Below the pieces are notes generated by a model. That model had not been told where the DNA came from. It made no database searches and saw nothing but the letters and a program-made list of their open reading frames with translations. Made by a program: the position numbers and the translations under genes. Positions 53,469 to 62,636 of a stretch of DNA of 64,000 bases are shown here, piece by piece. The stretch's first letter is position 1. The number at the start of each line of letters is the position of its first letter. This DNA comes from RPQJ01 sp963823535 (GTDB taxonomy: Bacteria; Pseudomonadota; Gammaproteobacteria; Steroidobacterales; Steroidobacteraceae): NCBI GenBank assembly GCA_963823535.1, contig CAWGLZ010000006.1:124001-188000 (forward strand), in the 5' to 3' direction.

Positions 53469-56400
53469 TCAATCCCCGCAGCGGAAGCGCGAGACGGACG
53501 GGCTGGCAAACGGATTGCGGATCGAGGCCGCATCGAGCAGCAGTCGCGCGGAGTTGCCGCCCGCCGAGACATTGGCGACGAAGCGGGTCTCGGACTGCGG
53601 GGTCAGCGCAGACGCGTCGAACAGGCGGAAGATGGCCCAGGGCCCGTCGTAGACGGCACTCGCGCCGGGACCCGTCCCGGTGTCGAACGTCGCAACGACC
53701 TGATCGGCGCCCTCCCCGGGCCACGTGATCGCCCAGCGCGTCTGGGGTCCGTGGGAGTACTCGAAGCGTTGCCCGCCGGCCTCCAGCACGAAGCGGTTGA
53801 CGCCGGCGTCCAGGTACTCCGGCGTCAGCGTGAACTTCAGCTCGGGCTCCTGGCTGCCCGCCCGGAAGAACTGCTGCCGGATCCGTTCCACCGCCTCGAA
53901 CTGGGCTGGAATCGATTCCGGCAGGCCCATCGAGCCACCGCCCGCCTCGCGCCAGCGCCAGGGCGACTGCGTCGTGTCGACCAGCGGCGCAATGTGCGTC
54001 TTGAAGAAATTGTCGAACACGCCCCCGTGACCGAACAATCGGGCGAAGTCGGCGACCGGCACGTCCGAGGCCGTCTTCGAAAACGGGTAGCGTCCCGTGA
54101 CGATCGCCTTGCACTCCGTCACGACCTCGACCTTGTACAGCTCGGCGAGTTCACCGCTCGCCTGGGTGCGGACGAGTTCCTGGCTCGATCCGGCGAGCGG
54201 CCCGAGGATCCCGGAAACCGCCGGCGGCAACTGCGCCGCCTCGATCTCCATCGCCCGTGCCGTCCCACCGCCCCCGCTGCCGGCCGTGATCTGCCGCAGC
54301 GCCGCAGCGCCGCCGACCGTGTCACCCATTGCGCCGAGCTGGGTCGACATCTCGGCGAGCAGCTGCAGCGTGCGATCGATGGGCGCCTGCCCCGGCGGCC
54401 CGTCCACCAGTCGCTGGAGGTCCGCAAAGTGCGCAGTCACCGCCTCGCCCGGCTTGGCCTCCGTGACCACCGCCGGGTTCGCCTCGGTGCCCTTCAGCAG
54501 CCGCCCGAGCGTCGAGGACGAGGCCTTGGCGAGCGCCTTGTCCGCCAGCCCTTCGGCCACCGCCGCGGCGGCATCGGCCGGCGGCGTGAGATTCGTCTCG
54601 CGCGCGACGATCGTGAGCAGCACCTTGAGCGGCGAGCTGCCGCTGCCGAGGATGCCGAGCTTCCTGGCTGCCGTGCCGGCGTCCTCGAACGGCACGACCT
54701 CGAGGTCACCCAGCAGCGAATCCCAGGTCTCGATGTAGTCCCGCTCGTACAAGGTAATCACGTCGCGCGTGAGCCGGGCATCGAGGTTGGGCGGCAATGC
54801 CTCGTCGCCAAACACCCAGGCGTCGTCCTGCAGCCGGCGCGCGATCTCGGCACTGCCCTTGCCGCTGATATCGAGGAAGGCGTCCTTGGTGAAGAGCGCC
54901 GGAACGGGTTCGGCCAGGCTGCGCCCGCTGCGTCGGCGAAACACCGTGTCGAGTCCCTGCACCTCCTGGTCGAGTCGCACGGGCTTCGCGTCCGGGCCCG
55001 TGTACGCCAGCTTCAGTCGGCTGTACGCCAGGGCGGCCGGGGTGGCGGCGGCCAGCGCGTTGCGCGCCCGCGTGACGAGCGTCGTGTCGATCGATGCGGG
55101 ACTCAGCCGCTTCTCCGTCAGCAGCCAGTCGAGGTGCTTCGTCAGCTCGGCGCGGACCTGAGGCTGCGACCCGTACAGCTGCTCCCAGTCGAGCGCGGCG
55201 AGCAACGCCAGTTGCTCCGGCTGCAAGCGCTCCGGATCACCGAGCATCAGGTAACCCTTGAGGTATTCGTACAGCTTGTCCGGCTCGCCCACGAACGCAT
55301 CGATGCGCTGTTCGAACGATCGTGCAATCGCTGGGACCAGCACCGCATTCAGTTCGCGCGCATAGGCGTCTTCGGCGGTCTTGCGGACGGCGCGTCCCTG
55401 GTAGAGCCCCGCGTGCATCGACCAGGGCGAGTCCTCGCCGCCGTGCGACGCCGTGTCGACGACCTGTCGTATCGCCGCGAGCCGCGGCAACTGCTCCGGC
55501 AGGCCGGCCCCGACTGACGCGGGCGGCGTTTTCTCGACGGCTTCAACCGTCGTCGCAACCTGCTCGAGATAACCCGTGTTCTTGCGCTGGCTGACGAACA
55601 GCGCAACGAGGGCCAGGAGCGTGAGCAACGCCACGCCGCCGTAGGCCGCGATCTGCAGGCCCGCCTTGCGGACCTCCGCGCGCCGGTCGGTGCCCGCGAT
55701 GCCGGCCTCCTGCAGCACGACGTCGCGCAGCAACTGCTCGATGAAATAGGCGCGACCGGCCTCGCCGGCCAGCGCCCGCACGTCGGTCGCCAGCCCGAGG
55801 GAGCGACCGAGCGATCCGAGCAGGCGGTCGACGGGCGTCCCTTCCTGCGTGCCACTGGTGAAATAGACCCCGCGCAGGAACAGCCGGCTGTCCTGCTGCG
55901 TCGCGCCGAAAGCCTCGTTGGCGAGCGACACGAGTCGGGTCCGCAGCGCGGCGAACTGCTGCGGAAAGCCGAAGAGCATCGCGCGACGCCGCGCGTCGCG
56001 CTCGTCGCGCAGGCGCTGGTTGACGCCCGCGTTGAGCCGCTCCTGGAGTGCGTCGAATTCCGCCGGCAGCGTGCCGAGCGCCCGCCCCGTGCGGCTGTCC
56101 TCGAGCTCGAAGGTGGTTCCCCAGACCTGGCGTCGTCCCGCCGCGTCGAGGTCGTCGAAATACTCCCGGAAACCCGCCACCAGGTCGATCTTGGTGACCA
56201 GCAGGTACACCGGCAGGCTGATCCCGAGGTGCCGGTTGAGTTCCGCCGCCCGCTGGCGGATCGCCATCACGTCGCCCTCGAAGTCGGCGTCGCTGCGCGT
56301 CAGCAGGTCCGACGCACTGTAGGCCACCAGTACGCCGTTGATGGGCCGGCGGCGGCGATGACGCTTGAGCAGCTGCAGGAACTGCCCCCAGCCCTCGCCG

Positions 56401-56987
56401 TCGGCGATGCGGTCGGAGTCCTGCGTCGTATAGCGGCCAGCCGTGTCGAGCAGCACCGCTTCGTCGGTGAACCACCAGTCGCAGTTGCGCGTGCCGCCCA
56501 CGCCGCGGATCGCGCGCTTGCCGATCTCCTGCTCCATCGGGAAGCGCAGCCCGGAATTGACCAGCGCCGTCGTCTTGCCCGAGCCCGGTGGGCCGATGAT
56601 CACGTACCACGGCATGCGGTAGAGGTTGCCGCCGCCCTTGCGGTCCTTCTTCAGGCGCGCGACCGCGTCGGAGAACCGCTGCTGGAGTTGCGTCTGGTCG
56701 GCCGTCTCGGCCGGCTTCGCCGCGGCTGCGACGGCGGGCGCCTCGGCCTGTCCGGCCACCTCGGCGGCGAGCTTGCGGCTGCCCTGCATCTCGCGGTAGG
56801 TGCGCCAGAGCATCGCGGCCGCCCACACGAGCAGCAGCAGCAGGATCGCGACCACGCGCCCGGTCACGCCATACATCGGCCGGGCCTCGCCGAAGGCGAA
56901 GTAGGGGCCGAGGAACCAGATGACCAGCGCGAGCAGGAGAATGCCGATGACGCTCAGGGTCCAGCGGTTCAGCAGCAGCTTCTTCAT
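53469..56987 (-). CDS. tssM: T6SS membrane-complex protein TssM (IcmF)
   Basis: The 1172-residue inner-membrane protein has two N-terminal membrane helices (about 10-30 and 44-62), a GTPase-like domain with Walker A GPPGSGKT at 132-139, LLDTAGRY, and a third helix around residue 450 followed by the large periplasmic part. Recognised segments include LPVYLLVTKID and FLRGVYFTSGTQEG. It anchors the T6SS baseplate with TssL and TssJ. The ATG at 56987 overlaps the tssL stop (ATGA); the long upstream extension in the same frame is a tssL shadow. Length is typical. Confidence 0.95.
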   Translation of the reverse strand: MKKLLLNRWTLSVIGILLLALVIWFLGPYFAFGEARPMYGVTGRVVAILLLLLVWAAAMLWRTYREMQGSRKLAAEVAGQAEAPAVAAAAKPAETADQTQLQQRFSDAVARLKKDRKGGGNLYRMPWYVIIGPPGSGKTTALVNSGLRFPMEQEIGKRAIRGVGGTRNCDWWFTDEAVLLDTAGRYTTQDSDRIADGEGWGQFLQLLKRHRRRRPINGVLVAYSASDLLTRSDADFEGDVMAIRQRAAELNRHLGISLPVYLLVTKIDLVAGFREYFDDLDAAGRRQVWGTTFELEDSRTGRALGTLPAEFDALQERLNAGVNQRLRDERDARRRAMLFGFPQQFAALRTRLVSLANEAFGATQQDSRLFLRGVYFTSGTQEGTPVDRLLGSLGRSLGLATDVRALAGEAGRAYFIEQLLRDVVLQEAGIAGTDRRAEVRKAGLQIAAYGGVALLTLLALVALFVSQRKNTGYLEQVATTVEAVEKTPPASVGAGLPEQLPRLAAIRQVVDTASHGGEDSPWSMHAGLYQGRAVRKTAEDAYARELNAVLVPAIARSFEQRIDAFVGEPDKLYEYLKGYLMLGDPERLQPEQLALLAALDWEQLYGSQPQVRAELTKHLDWLLTEKRLSPASIDTTLVTRARNALAAATPAALAYSRLKLAYTGPDAKPVRLDQEVQGLDTVFRRRSGRSLAEPVPALFTKDAFLDISGKGSAEIARRLQDDAWVFGDEALPPNLDARLTRDVITLYERDYIETWDSLLGDLEVVPFEDAGTAARKLGILGSGSSPLKVLLTIVARETNLTPPADAAAAVAEGLADKALAKASSSTLGRLLKGTEANPAVVTEAKPGEAVTAHFADLQRLVDGPPGQAPIDRTLQLLAEMSTQLGAMGDTVGGAAALRQITAGSGGGGTARAMEIEAAQLPPAVSGILGPLAGSSQELVRTQASGELAELYKVEVVTECKAIVTGRYPFSKTASDVPVADFARLFGHGGVFDNFFKTHIAPLVDTTQSPWRWREAGGGSMGLPESIPAQFEAVERIRQQFFRAGSQEPELKFTLTPEYLDAGVNRFVLEAGGQRFEYSHGPQTRWAITWPGEGADQVVATFDTGTGPGASAVYDGPWAIFRLFDASALTPQSETRFVANVSAGGNSARLLLDAASIRNPFASPSVSRFRCGD

Positions 56988-58372
56988 GGCGTTGCATCGC
57001 CCGAGTAGACGTGGACGATCTCGACCCGGCGGTTCCGGGCGCGATTCTCCGGTTCGTCCTCCGGGACAAAACGCGGCTGCGTGGAGCCGACGCCGTTCGA
57101 CTGCAGCCGCGCCGGTACGGTGACGATGCCCTCGAGACGCTTGCGCACCGAGAGTGCGCGGTCCGTCGAGAGTTCGAAGTTGTTCTGGTAGCGGAACGAG
57201 CGGATCGGCTGGCTGTCGGAATGCCCCACGATGAGCACCGGTCCGGGCACCTCGTTGAGGGCGGCGCCGACGCGGTCGATGATCGATTCGAAGCGAGGCT
57301 TGAGCGTGGCGCTGCCAGCGGCGAACAGTTCTCCGCCCGAGAGCGTGACCGTGCTGCGCGACCCCTCTTCCTCGACCGCGAGCGAGCCCTCGGCCTCGAG
57401 GTCGGCGAGCAGCTGCTTCAGGGTGACTGGTGGCGGCAAGGCGGGCACGGACGGCGCGTCGGCCGCGAAGTCCTGCACGCCGACCTGCGACAGCGCAGCG
57501 AACGTCGGCTCCGCCGCCCGGCTCAGCTGGAACCGGAAGTAGAGGTAGGCGCTCGTCACGAGCGCGAGCCCGACGGCCGCCACGACCCACAGCGGCACGT
57601 AGCGCAGCACCGGGTTGCGCCGGTCGTGCTCCCCCTGCCAGTGCGGGGACAGCGGCCCCGGCGGGCCGCCCCGCAAGCTGCGCAGCCGTTCGAAGACCTC
57701 GTGCTGGAGGTTGTCGCGCTGCAGCGCGCCCTTCGGATCGAGCGCGTACTTGCCGGCGAACCCGAGGCTCAGGCAGGCATAGAGCACCTCGAGCAGGCCC
57801 GCGTACTGGCGCGGATCGCTCTTGGTGCGCTCGAGCAACTGGAAGAACTTCTCGCCACCCCAGGTCTCGCGATGGAAGATCGACAGCAGCGGTTGCGTGC
57901 CCCACTCGCCGCGGGCACCCCACGGCGTGCTGAGGATCGCCTCGTCGAGCGTTGCGCACAGCGCGTAGCGCGCGGCGGCCACCTGCTCCGCGGCGACGCC
58001 GGCGCTGCGTGCCTGCTCTTCGAACTGGCGCACGTCCGCGACGAGCTGGCGCCGCAGACCGGCGGTGTCGGCGGCGTCGGTCGTGTGACGCAAGCGTCCC
58101 GCCATCAGCAGCAGCGGACCGGCCGCGGCCACCAGCGGGTCGAGCCCGGTCGCGCTGAATTCGAGCCGGCCCGGGGCCGCGGCCTCCACGGACGGCGCCG
58201 CAGCGGACCGCCGTGGATCCGCCTGCACCGAGGACGGCGGCGGGACCGGGGGAATCGGCGGCGGCGGAGCCGCCCCGGCGGGATTCGCCGTCCCGCGACC
58301 GGCGCCCGGCCGCGGCTTGATGATCGTGCGATCACCCGGTCCCGAGGAGCCGTCGCCGTGCTGATTGCTCAT
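56984..58372 (-). CDS. tssL: T6SS TssL (DotU) with C-terminal OmpA-like peptidoglycan-binding domain
   Basis: The 462-residue protein has a proline-rich N-terminal tail (30-65), a cytoplasmic DotU domain (about 75-255, with ALCATLDEAILSTPWG, WGGEKFFQLLER and LSLGFAGKYA), one membrane helix (259-279) and a periplasmic OmpA/MotB-like domain (345-455, VGHSDSQPIRS, NNFELSTDRALSVRKRL, NRARNRRVEI). This is the extended, peptidoglycan-binding form of TssL. It sits in the inner membrane between tssK and tssM in the usual order. Confidence 0.95.
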   Translation of the reverse strand: MSNQHGDGSSGPGDRTIIKPRPGAGRGTANPAGAAPPPPIPPVPPPSSVQADPRRSAAAPSVEAAAPGRLEFSATGLDPLVAAAGPLLLMAGRLRHTTDAADTAGLRRQLVADVRQFEEQARSAGVAAEQVAAARYALCATLDEAILSTPWGARGEWGTQPLLSIFHRETWGGEKFFQLLERTKSDPRQYAGLLEVLYACLSLGFAGKYALDPKGALQRDNLQHEVFERLRSLRGGPPGPLSPHWQGEHDRRNPVLRYVPLWVVAAVGLALVTSAYLYFRFQLSRAAEPTFAALSQVGVQDFAADAPSVPALPPPVTLKQLLADLEAEGSLAVEEEGSRSTVTLSGGELFAAGSATLKPRFESIIDRVGAALNEVPGPVLIVGHSDSQPIRSFRYQNNFELSTDRALSVRKRLEGIVTVPARLQSNGVGSTQPRFVPEDEPENRARNRRVEIVHVYSGDATP

Positions 58373-58376
58373 GGTG

Positions 58377-59711
58377 CTACCCGCGTATGGCCCAGAGCTC
58401 GAGCTGCAGGCCCGGGAACTCGCCCGCCACGTGGACCGCGATGCCGCCCGCCATGCGCAGCTGCTGCCACAACTCGCCGCCAGGCTCGAGCTCGAAGTAC
58501 TGGAATCCGGCGTGATAGGGAATCTGCCGCGGCGGTGACGGCATCGCCCGCATTGCGACGCCGGGGAGACCGAGGTTCACGAGGTTCGCGATGCGCTCCA
58601 CCGGGCCCACCTTGACCTGCGGCACGAACGCGCGCCGGAACTCCTCCGTCGGCAGGTCGGCCTTGGCGGCCAGCACGAACACCGCCGAATCGTAGAGCGA
58701 CTTGTCCGCCACCACGCCGACCCGGATGCCGAAGCGCTTGACCTCGAGCGGGATCGAGACCGCGTTCTGCTCGAGCACGGTGCTCAGCACGCCGCGAACC
58801 GCCGCGAACAGGGGTTCGAACGTGGCGCGGAGGTTCTCGTGCCGATAAGGCTCGAGTGGGGCCGGCCGCTTCGCGGGCAGCGTGTACGTCGCGAGTTCGC
58901 CGGCCATGCCGGCGGCGAAGCAGAACAGGTCCTCGGGGTGTACGGAGCCACCCGCCGCGAGGTGCGTGGCGACGGGCTCGTAGCGGTTGATGGCCTGCAG
59001 CATGAGGTAGTCGCCCACCTCCGCCGCCGCACTGCGACCGCTCGCCGTGACCCGGCCGCCGAGCGCTTCGCCGCGCTGGTGCAGCAGGCCGTCCATCTCG
59101 CGCAGGAACGCGGCCAGCACGGGCGCGGCCGCAGACCGGGCCACGGTCGGGATGAACCGGTCGTCGAGCAGCACGTGGCGGTCTGCCTTGCACTCGATGA
59201 TGCGCGCAACGGGAATGCAGGCGAACTCGTCGGTGGGCTCGCCCTCGGTCAGCAGGCGCGCGTTCACCGCCGCGACCTCCATGAGGGCCGGCTCGTCGGT
59301 CAGTCCGGCGCTGTCGCGAACCTCGAGTTCCCCGCGTTGCAGGCGGGTCACTTCGCGTGCGTCACCCGCCGCTGCAATCTCGACGGCGCCGGCCCTGCGC
59401 AGCGGCAAGGCGAGGTAGATCGTCTTGTCCCGGACAGTGGCGGGAACCTCGAGCGCCAGCGGCAGCGGATCGTCATCCGGCATGCTGAAGGGCGTGCCAT
59501 CGGGGAAGACGCCGCGTGCGCGACGCAGGGCGAGCTTGCCGGTGGCGAGCAGGTCGCGTTCGAACTCCAGCTCGGTGAAGCCCCAGCCGTGGGCGCGCAG
59601 CGCCGTCGAGCGGATCTCGACGTGGCGCTCGAGATATCGCTCCTGCTGCTGGAAGTGCTGCGGGCGCAGGAAGAGGCCCTCGCTCCACACCACCCTGTTG
59701 TTGATCGTCAT
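58377..59711 (-). CDS. tssK: T6SS baseplate protein TssK
   Basis: The 444-residue protein opens with the diagnostic WSEGLFLRPQHFQQQERYLE and ends with the expected YFELEPGGELWQQL and FPGLQLELWAI segments. TssK links the baseplate to the TssJLM membrane complex and recognises the tip of the TssFG wedge. The ATG at 59711 starts the conserved N-terminus. It begins 25 bases after tssJ and ends four bases before tssL. The longer frame upstream is a shadow. Confidence 0.96.
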   Translation of the reverse strand: MTINNRVVWSEGLFLRPQHFQQQERYLERHVEIRSTALRAHGWGFTELEFERDLLATGKLALRRARGVFPDGTPFSMPDDDPLPLALEVPATVRDKTIYLALPLRRAGAVEIAAAGDAREVTRLQRGELEVRDSAGLTDEPALMEVAAVNARLLTEGEPTDEFACIPVARIIECKADRHVLLDDRFIPTVARSAAAPVLAAFLREMDGLLHQRGEALGGRVTASGRSAAAEVGDYLMLQAINRYEPVATHLAAGGSVHPEDLFCFAAGMAGELATYTLPAKRPAPLEPYRHENLRATFEPLFAAVRGVLSTVLEQNAVSIPLEVKRFGIRVGVVADKSLYDSAVFVLAAKADLPTEEFRRAFVPQVKVGPVERIANLVNLGLPGVAMRAMPSPPRQIPYHAGFQYFELEPGGELWQQLRMAGGIAVHVAGEFPGLQLELWAIRG

Positions 59712-59736
59712 CCTGTCACTCTCCGGGGTCGTTGCG

Positions 59737-60261
59737 TCATTGCCAACGCGCTGCCACGGCGCGGCCCTGGACGCTGACCAGGAGCCGGATCGTCGAACCC
59801 GGCGCTGGCTGCTCTGGAATCGCCACGCTGGTCTTCCAGGCGGCGCTGCGGAAGTCTCGGTACGCGGTCGCGATGCCGATGCTGCGGACCTTGGGGTCGA
59901 GTTCGAATGCGACCTCGTCGCGCGCACCGGGCGCGAGACGCAGCTCGTGCCGGCCAATGGCGGTCGCCGCCAGCGTCGCCGCTTCCTGGTCCCACAGCGG
60001 GAAGAACTCGGCCTTGGCGAACGACGCATCGTCCGCGAGCCGGTAGACGCGGACGGTGACCGGTGACGCGCGCCCTTCGGCGTCGGGGTTCACGTCCGCA
60101 GTCGCCTCGACCTCGACCACGACCGACACGGGAGGCGGCGGTGGCTCGATGACGGGCGCCTTGGCGCAGCCCGCGACGAGCAGGGCCGCAACGATGACGG
60201 GGCCGGCCACGCGCGACAACGGATGATCGAAGACGATCTTCAACGACTGTTTCCCCCTCAC
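59737..60261 (-). CDS. tssJ: T6SS outer-membrane lipoprotein TssJ
   Basis: The 174-residue lipoprotein has a signal with lipobox LLVAGC. A transthyretin-like beta-sandwich follows, with VTVRVYRLADDASFAKAEFF near the start of the fold and EVAFELDPKVRSIGIATAYRD later, both standard for TssJ/SciN. It tethers the TssM periplasmic part to the outer membrane. The start is a GTG at 60261. It lies 13 bases after tagH and 25 bases before tssK, in the common tagH-tssJ-tssK order. Confidence 0.92.
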   Translation of the reverse strand: MRGKQSLKIVFDHPLSRVAGPVIVAALLVAGCAKAPVIEPPPPPVSVVVEVEATADVNPDAEGRASPVTVRVYRLADDASFAKAEFFPLWDQEAATLAATAIGRHELRLAPGARDEVAFELDPKVRSIGIATAYRDFRSAAWKTSVAIPEQPAPGSTIRLLVSVQGRAVAARWQ

Positions 60262-60274
60262 GACCCGCTCGAGG

Positions 60275-61729
60275 TCAGGTCTCGTTCTTCGTCCGGTCCC
60301 GGGCCGACCGCAGCAACTGTATCTGCTCTTCGTAGGCGCGTGCGAACTGATCGCCGAACAGCCGCCGGAAGCAGTCGTCGCTGTCTGCCGTCATTTCCCG
60401 GTAATAGTCCTCGAAGGCCTCCCAGTAGCGCCCCTGGGTGCCGAACCCGAAGCCCTTGCGCCCCGGCTTGGCATCGAACTGCGCCTTGAGCGCCTGCGGA
60501 TCGAAGCGCTGCAGCATGAATCCGTAGGCGGCGCGCATCCCGGCGAGCATGGCGAGCTGGTGATGGCGCACGTCCTTGAACGCGTCGTCGAACGCGGCGG
60601 TCGTGCCGAGATACGCGGGATTGCGCTTCACCAGCAGGTTGTGGATCGCATCCTCCGCGTTCACCGCCAGCTTGAGCGGGTTGTTGTCGCGCGGCTTGAA
60701 GCTGGTCTGGGGCAGGCGGAACTCGCTGCGAATCTCGCCGCGGGCCCTGAGGACTTCCATCAGTCCCTCGATCACCGACCGCAGCACCTGGCCGAACTCG
60801 GCCATCACCTCGGGCGAGATGCCCTCGCCCTGGACGCCCGCCCCGTGCAGCAGGTTGGCGAAATCGTCGCCGAGCCGTCCAGCGGGCGCCGGGGACGCGG
60901 CCGGGGCCGCCGGCATGCGTGGCGCCATGGGCGGCGGGACCGGTGGCGCCGCCGGCGGCGCGATGGGGGGCATCACCGCGGGTGGCGGGGCCGGTTGCGG
61001 GCGCAGCGGCGGCATGCCGGAGGTCGCCGTACTGACGCCTTCGTCCCAGTTGGTCGGGATGGCCCCGCCCGCCTGGGGCGGCGGCGGCGGCGTGCGCACC
61101 GCCGGCGCAACGTTCATGACGTCGTGAATGACCGACTTGCCCTGCAGGCTGGCGCCGCTGTACGAGGGCGCGGCCGGCGGGGCCGGCTCGTCGAGCAGCG
61201 GATTGAAGTCGCTCGGAAGGACGCCCCCGGCCTCCGGGATGATATCCCCAAGACCGGACGGCTCGACGCCGATGTCATCGAGCAGGCCTCCACCCCCAGC
61301 CGCGGCCGGCGGAATGAACGCGGGCGGAACCTGCTGCGGCGATGGGTAGCCGGGCGGATAGCCACCTGCGGCGGGCGCGGGCGCCTCCGGCAGCGGGGCC
61401 GCCTCCCCCGGCTTGGTCATCGAGACACCGACCACCATTTCGAACGGATCGATGTAGACGGTGTCGCCGTCCTTGAGCGGAAACGGCTCGCCCGGGTGCA
61501 GCCGGTTGCCGTTGACCGTCACGCCGTTGGCGCTCTCGTTGTCCTCGAGGAAGAACGTCCCGCCGATGGCGCGCACCCGCGCATGGCGGCCGGACACGTG
61601 GGGATCGGGCAAGACCCAGTCGTTGCCGGGCCGACGCCCGATCGACCCGCCGGCCGCGGTAAAGACCGCACGGCTGGCCGCGCCGAGCATCGCGGCATTG
61701 GCACTGGTGACCTGGAGTATCAGGAACAT
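60275..61729 (-). CDS. tagH: T6SS-associated FHA-domain protein TagH
   Basis: The 484-residue protein has an N-terminal FHA domain (GSIGRRPGNDWVLPD, HVSGRHARV, ESANGVTVNG at about 5-95), a proline/alanine-rich linker (about 110-285), and the TagH C-terminal domain (VMAEFGQVLRSVIEGLMEVLRAR, NNPLKLAVNAEDAIHNLL, YWEAFEDYYREM). The FHA domain should bind the phosphothreonine made by the operon's kinase, which switches T6SS assembly on. It is coded just after the PAAR gene. Confidence 0.94.
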   Translation of the reverse strand: MFLILQVTSANAAMLGAASRAVFTAAGGSIGRRPGNDWVLPDPHVSGRHARVRAIGGTFFLEDNESANGVTVNGNRLHPGEPFPLKDGDTVYIDPFEMVVGVSMTKPGEAAPLPEAPAPAAGGYPPGYPSPQQVPPAFIPPAAAGGGGLLDDIGVEPSGLGDIIPEAGGVLPSDFNPLLDEPAPPAAPSYSGASLQGKSVIHDVMNVAPAVRTPPPPPQAGGAIPTNWDEGVSTATSGMPPLRPQPAPPPAVMPPIAPPAAPPVPPPMAPRMPAAPAASPAPAGRLGDDFANLLHGAGVQGEGISPEVMAEFGQVLRSVIEGLMEVLRARGEIRSEFRLPQTSFKPRDNNPLKLAVNAEDAIHNLLVKRNPAYLGTTAAFDDAFKDVRHHQLAMLAGMRAAYGFMLQRFDPQALKAQFDAKPGRKGFGFGTQGRYWEAFEDYYREMTADSDDCFRRLFGDQFARAYEEQIQLLRSARDRTKNET

Positions 61730-61754
61730 CGCTTGGCGTCCGAGGCGAAAGCCA

Positions 61755-62054
61755 TCAGCCTCCTATCAGTACGGTGGGACAACCGGCCACGATCACTCCG
61801 CCATGCGCCGTCTGGTCGCCCATGCGGGCGGCGGGCTTGTTGCTGATCAGGACCGTCATGGACCCCATCACCACCACGTCGGGCGGCCCGACGCAGACAC
61901 ATTGGGACGTCACCGTCGCCGAAGGCAGGCCGCCGATCAACACCGTCGGTCCGCCCGGAGAGACGATCGGCCCGCCGACGTGCGGGATGGGCGGCAGCCC
62001 CGGGGTCACCATGGGGCACACGTGCATGTCGGTGATGCGTGCGGCGGGCTTCAT
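61755..62054 (-). CDS. PAAR-domain T6SS spike-tip protein
   Basis: The 99-residue protein contains only a PAAR domain: MKPAARITDMHVCPMV, VGGPIVSPGGPTVLIGG and a second half ending HGGVIVAGCPTVLIGG, with histidines and cysteines that can bind the structural zinc. It would sharpen the VgrG spike. No effector extension is attached. The ATG at 62054 overlaps the stop of the upstream DUF6931-like gene (ATGA). tagH follows after 25 bases. Confidence 0.92.
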   Translation of the reverse strand: MKPAARITDMHVCPMVTPGLPPIPHVGGPIVSPGGPTVLIGGLPSATVTSQCVCVGPPDVVVMGSMTVLISNKPAARMGDQTAHGGVIVAGCPTVLIGG

Positions 62055-62626
62055 GCGCCGGGCCTTTCCGGCGCGAACGTCGCGATCGCGCGCTCGATGA
62101 ATCCGCCGAGGCGCTCGTTGAACGCGTCGGGATCGCCTGCCGCCAGCAGCTTGAGCGCCGCGGACACGGCATTGCCCGAGAGCCCCGGCGGCGGCGGCAC
62201 CTCGTACTCGCCTGAGGGCATCATGCTGCCGCCCGTCCAGCCTGCGGCAGCCGCGAGCCACGCGCCCGCCGTCCTGTAGCCGAGGCGATCGGCCAGCATC
62301 AGCGCGGCGCGTCGATTCTCCTCGCTCGGGTCCTGCAGCCAGCGCTGGGCGGCGGCGGCGGCACTCTTCTCGCCCGGATCGAGTTCGCCGCCCTCATGCG
62401 CCGCTCGCCAGCAGTCGCAACCCCAGGCGATCGCGTACTGCTTCGGCAGGACGTAGCTCACGACGTCCACGGCATCGTTCAGCAGGCCATCCTGCCGCAG
62501 CGAGTCCAGGTATGCGCGCACGCTCACCAGCGGGTCGATCCTGCGCTTCGCCTCGTCGCCGAGCTGCTCGAGCGGCGCCAGCATCGTCGAAGCGATCCCG
62601 GATTCCAGTTCGAGTGCCTTGAGCAT
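62051..62626 (-). CDS. T6SS-linked protein, DUF6931-like
   Basis: The 191-residue protein is mostly helical and has the segment YVLPKQYAIAWGCDCWRAA, which I remember from DUF6931 proteins found in T6SS clusters. No catalytic motif, signal or membrane segment is clear. It sits between vgrG (10 bases upstream) and the PAAR gene (overlapping), so an adaptor or chaperone role for loading the PAAR/VgrG spike is a reasonable guess, not shown. The ATG at 62626 starts the conserved part. Confidence 0.6.
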   Translation of the reverse strand: MLKALELESGIASTMLAPLEQLGDEAKRRIDPLVSVRAYLDSLRQDGLLNDAVDVVSYVLPKQYAIAWGCDCWRAAHEGGELDPGEKSAAAAAQRWLQDPSEENRRAALMLADRLGYRTAGAWLAAAAGWTGGSMMPSGEYEVPPPPGLSGNAVSAALKLLAAGDPDAFNERLGGFIERAIATFAPERPGA

Positions 62627-62636
62627 GACCTCGTCC

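Noticed and set aside
56988..57959. N-terminal extension of tssM by about 320 codons
   Set aside because: The extension is the out-of-frame reading of tssL. The ATG at 56987 starts the standard TssM membrane segment.
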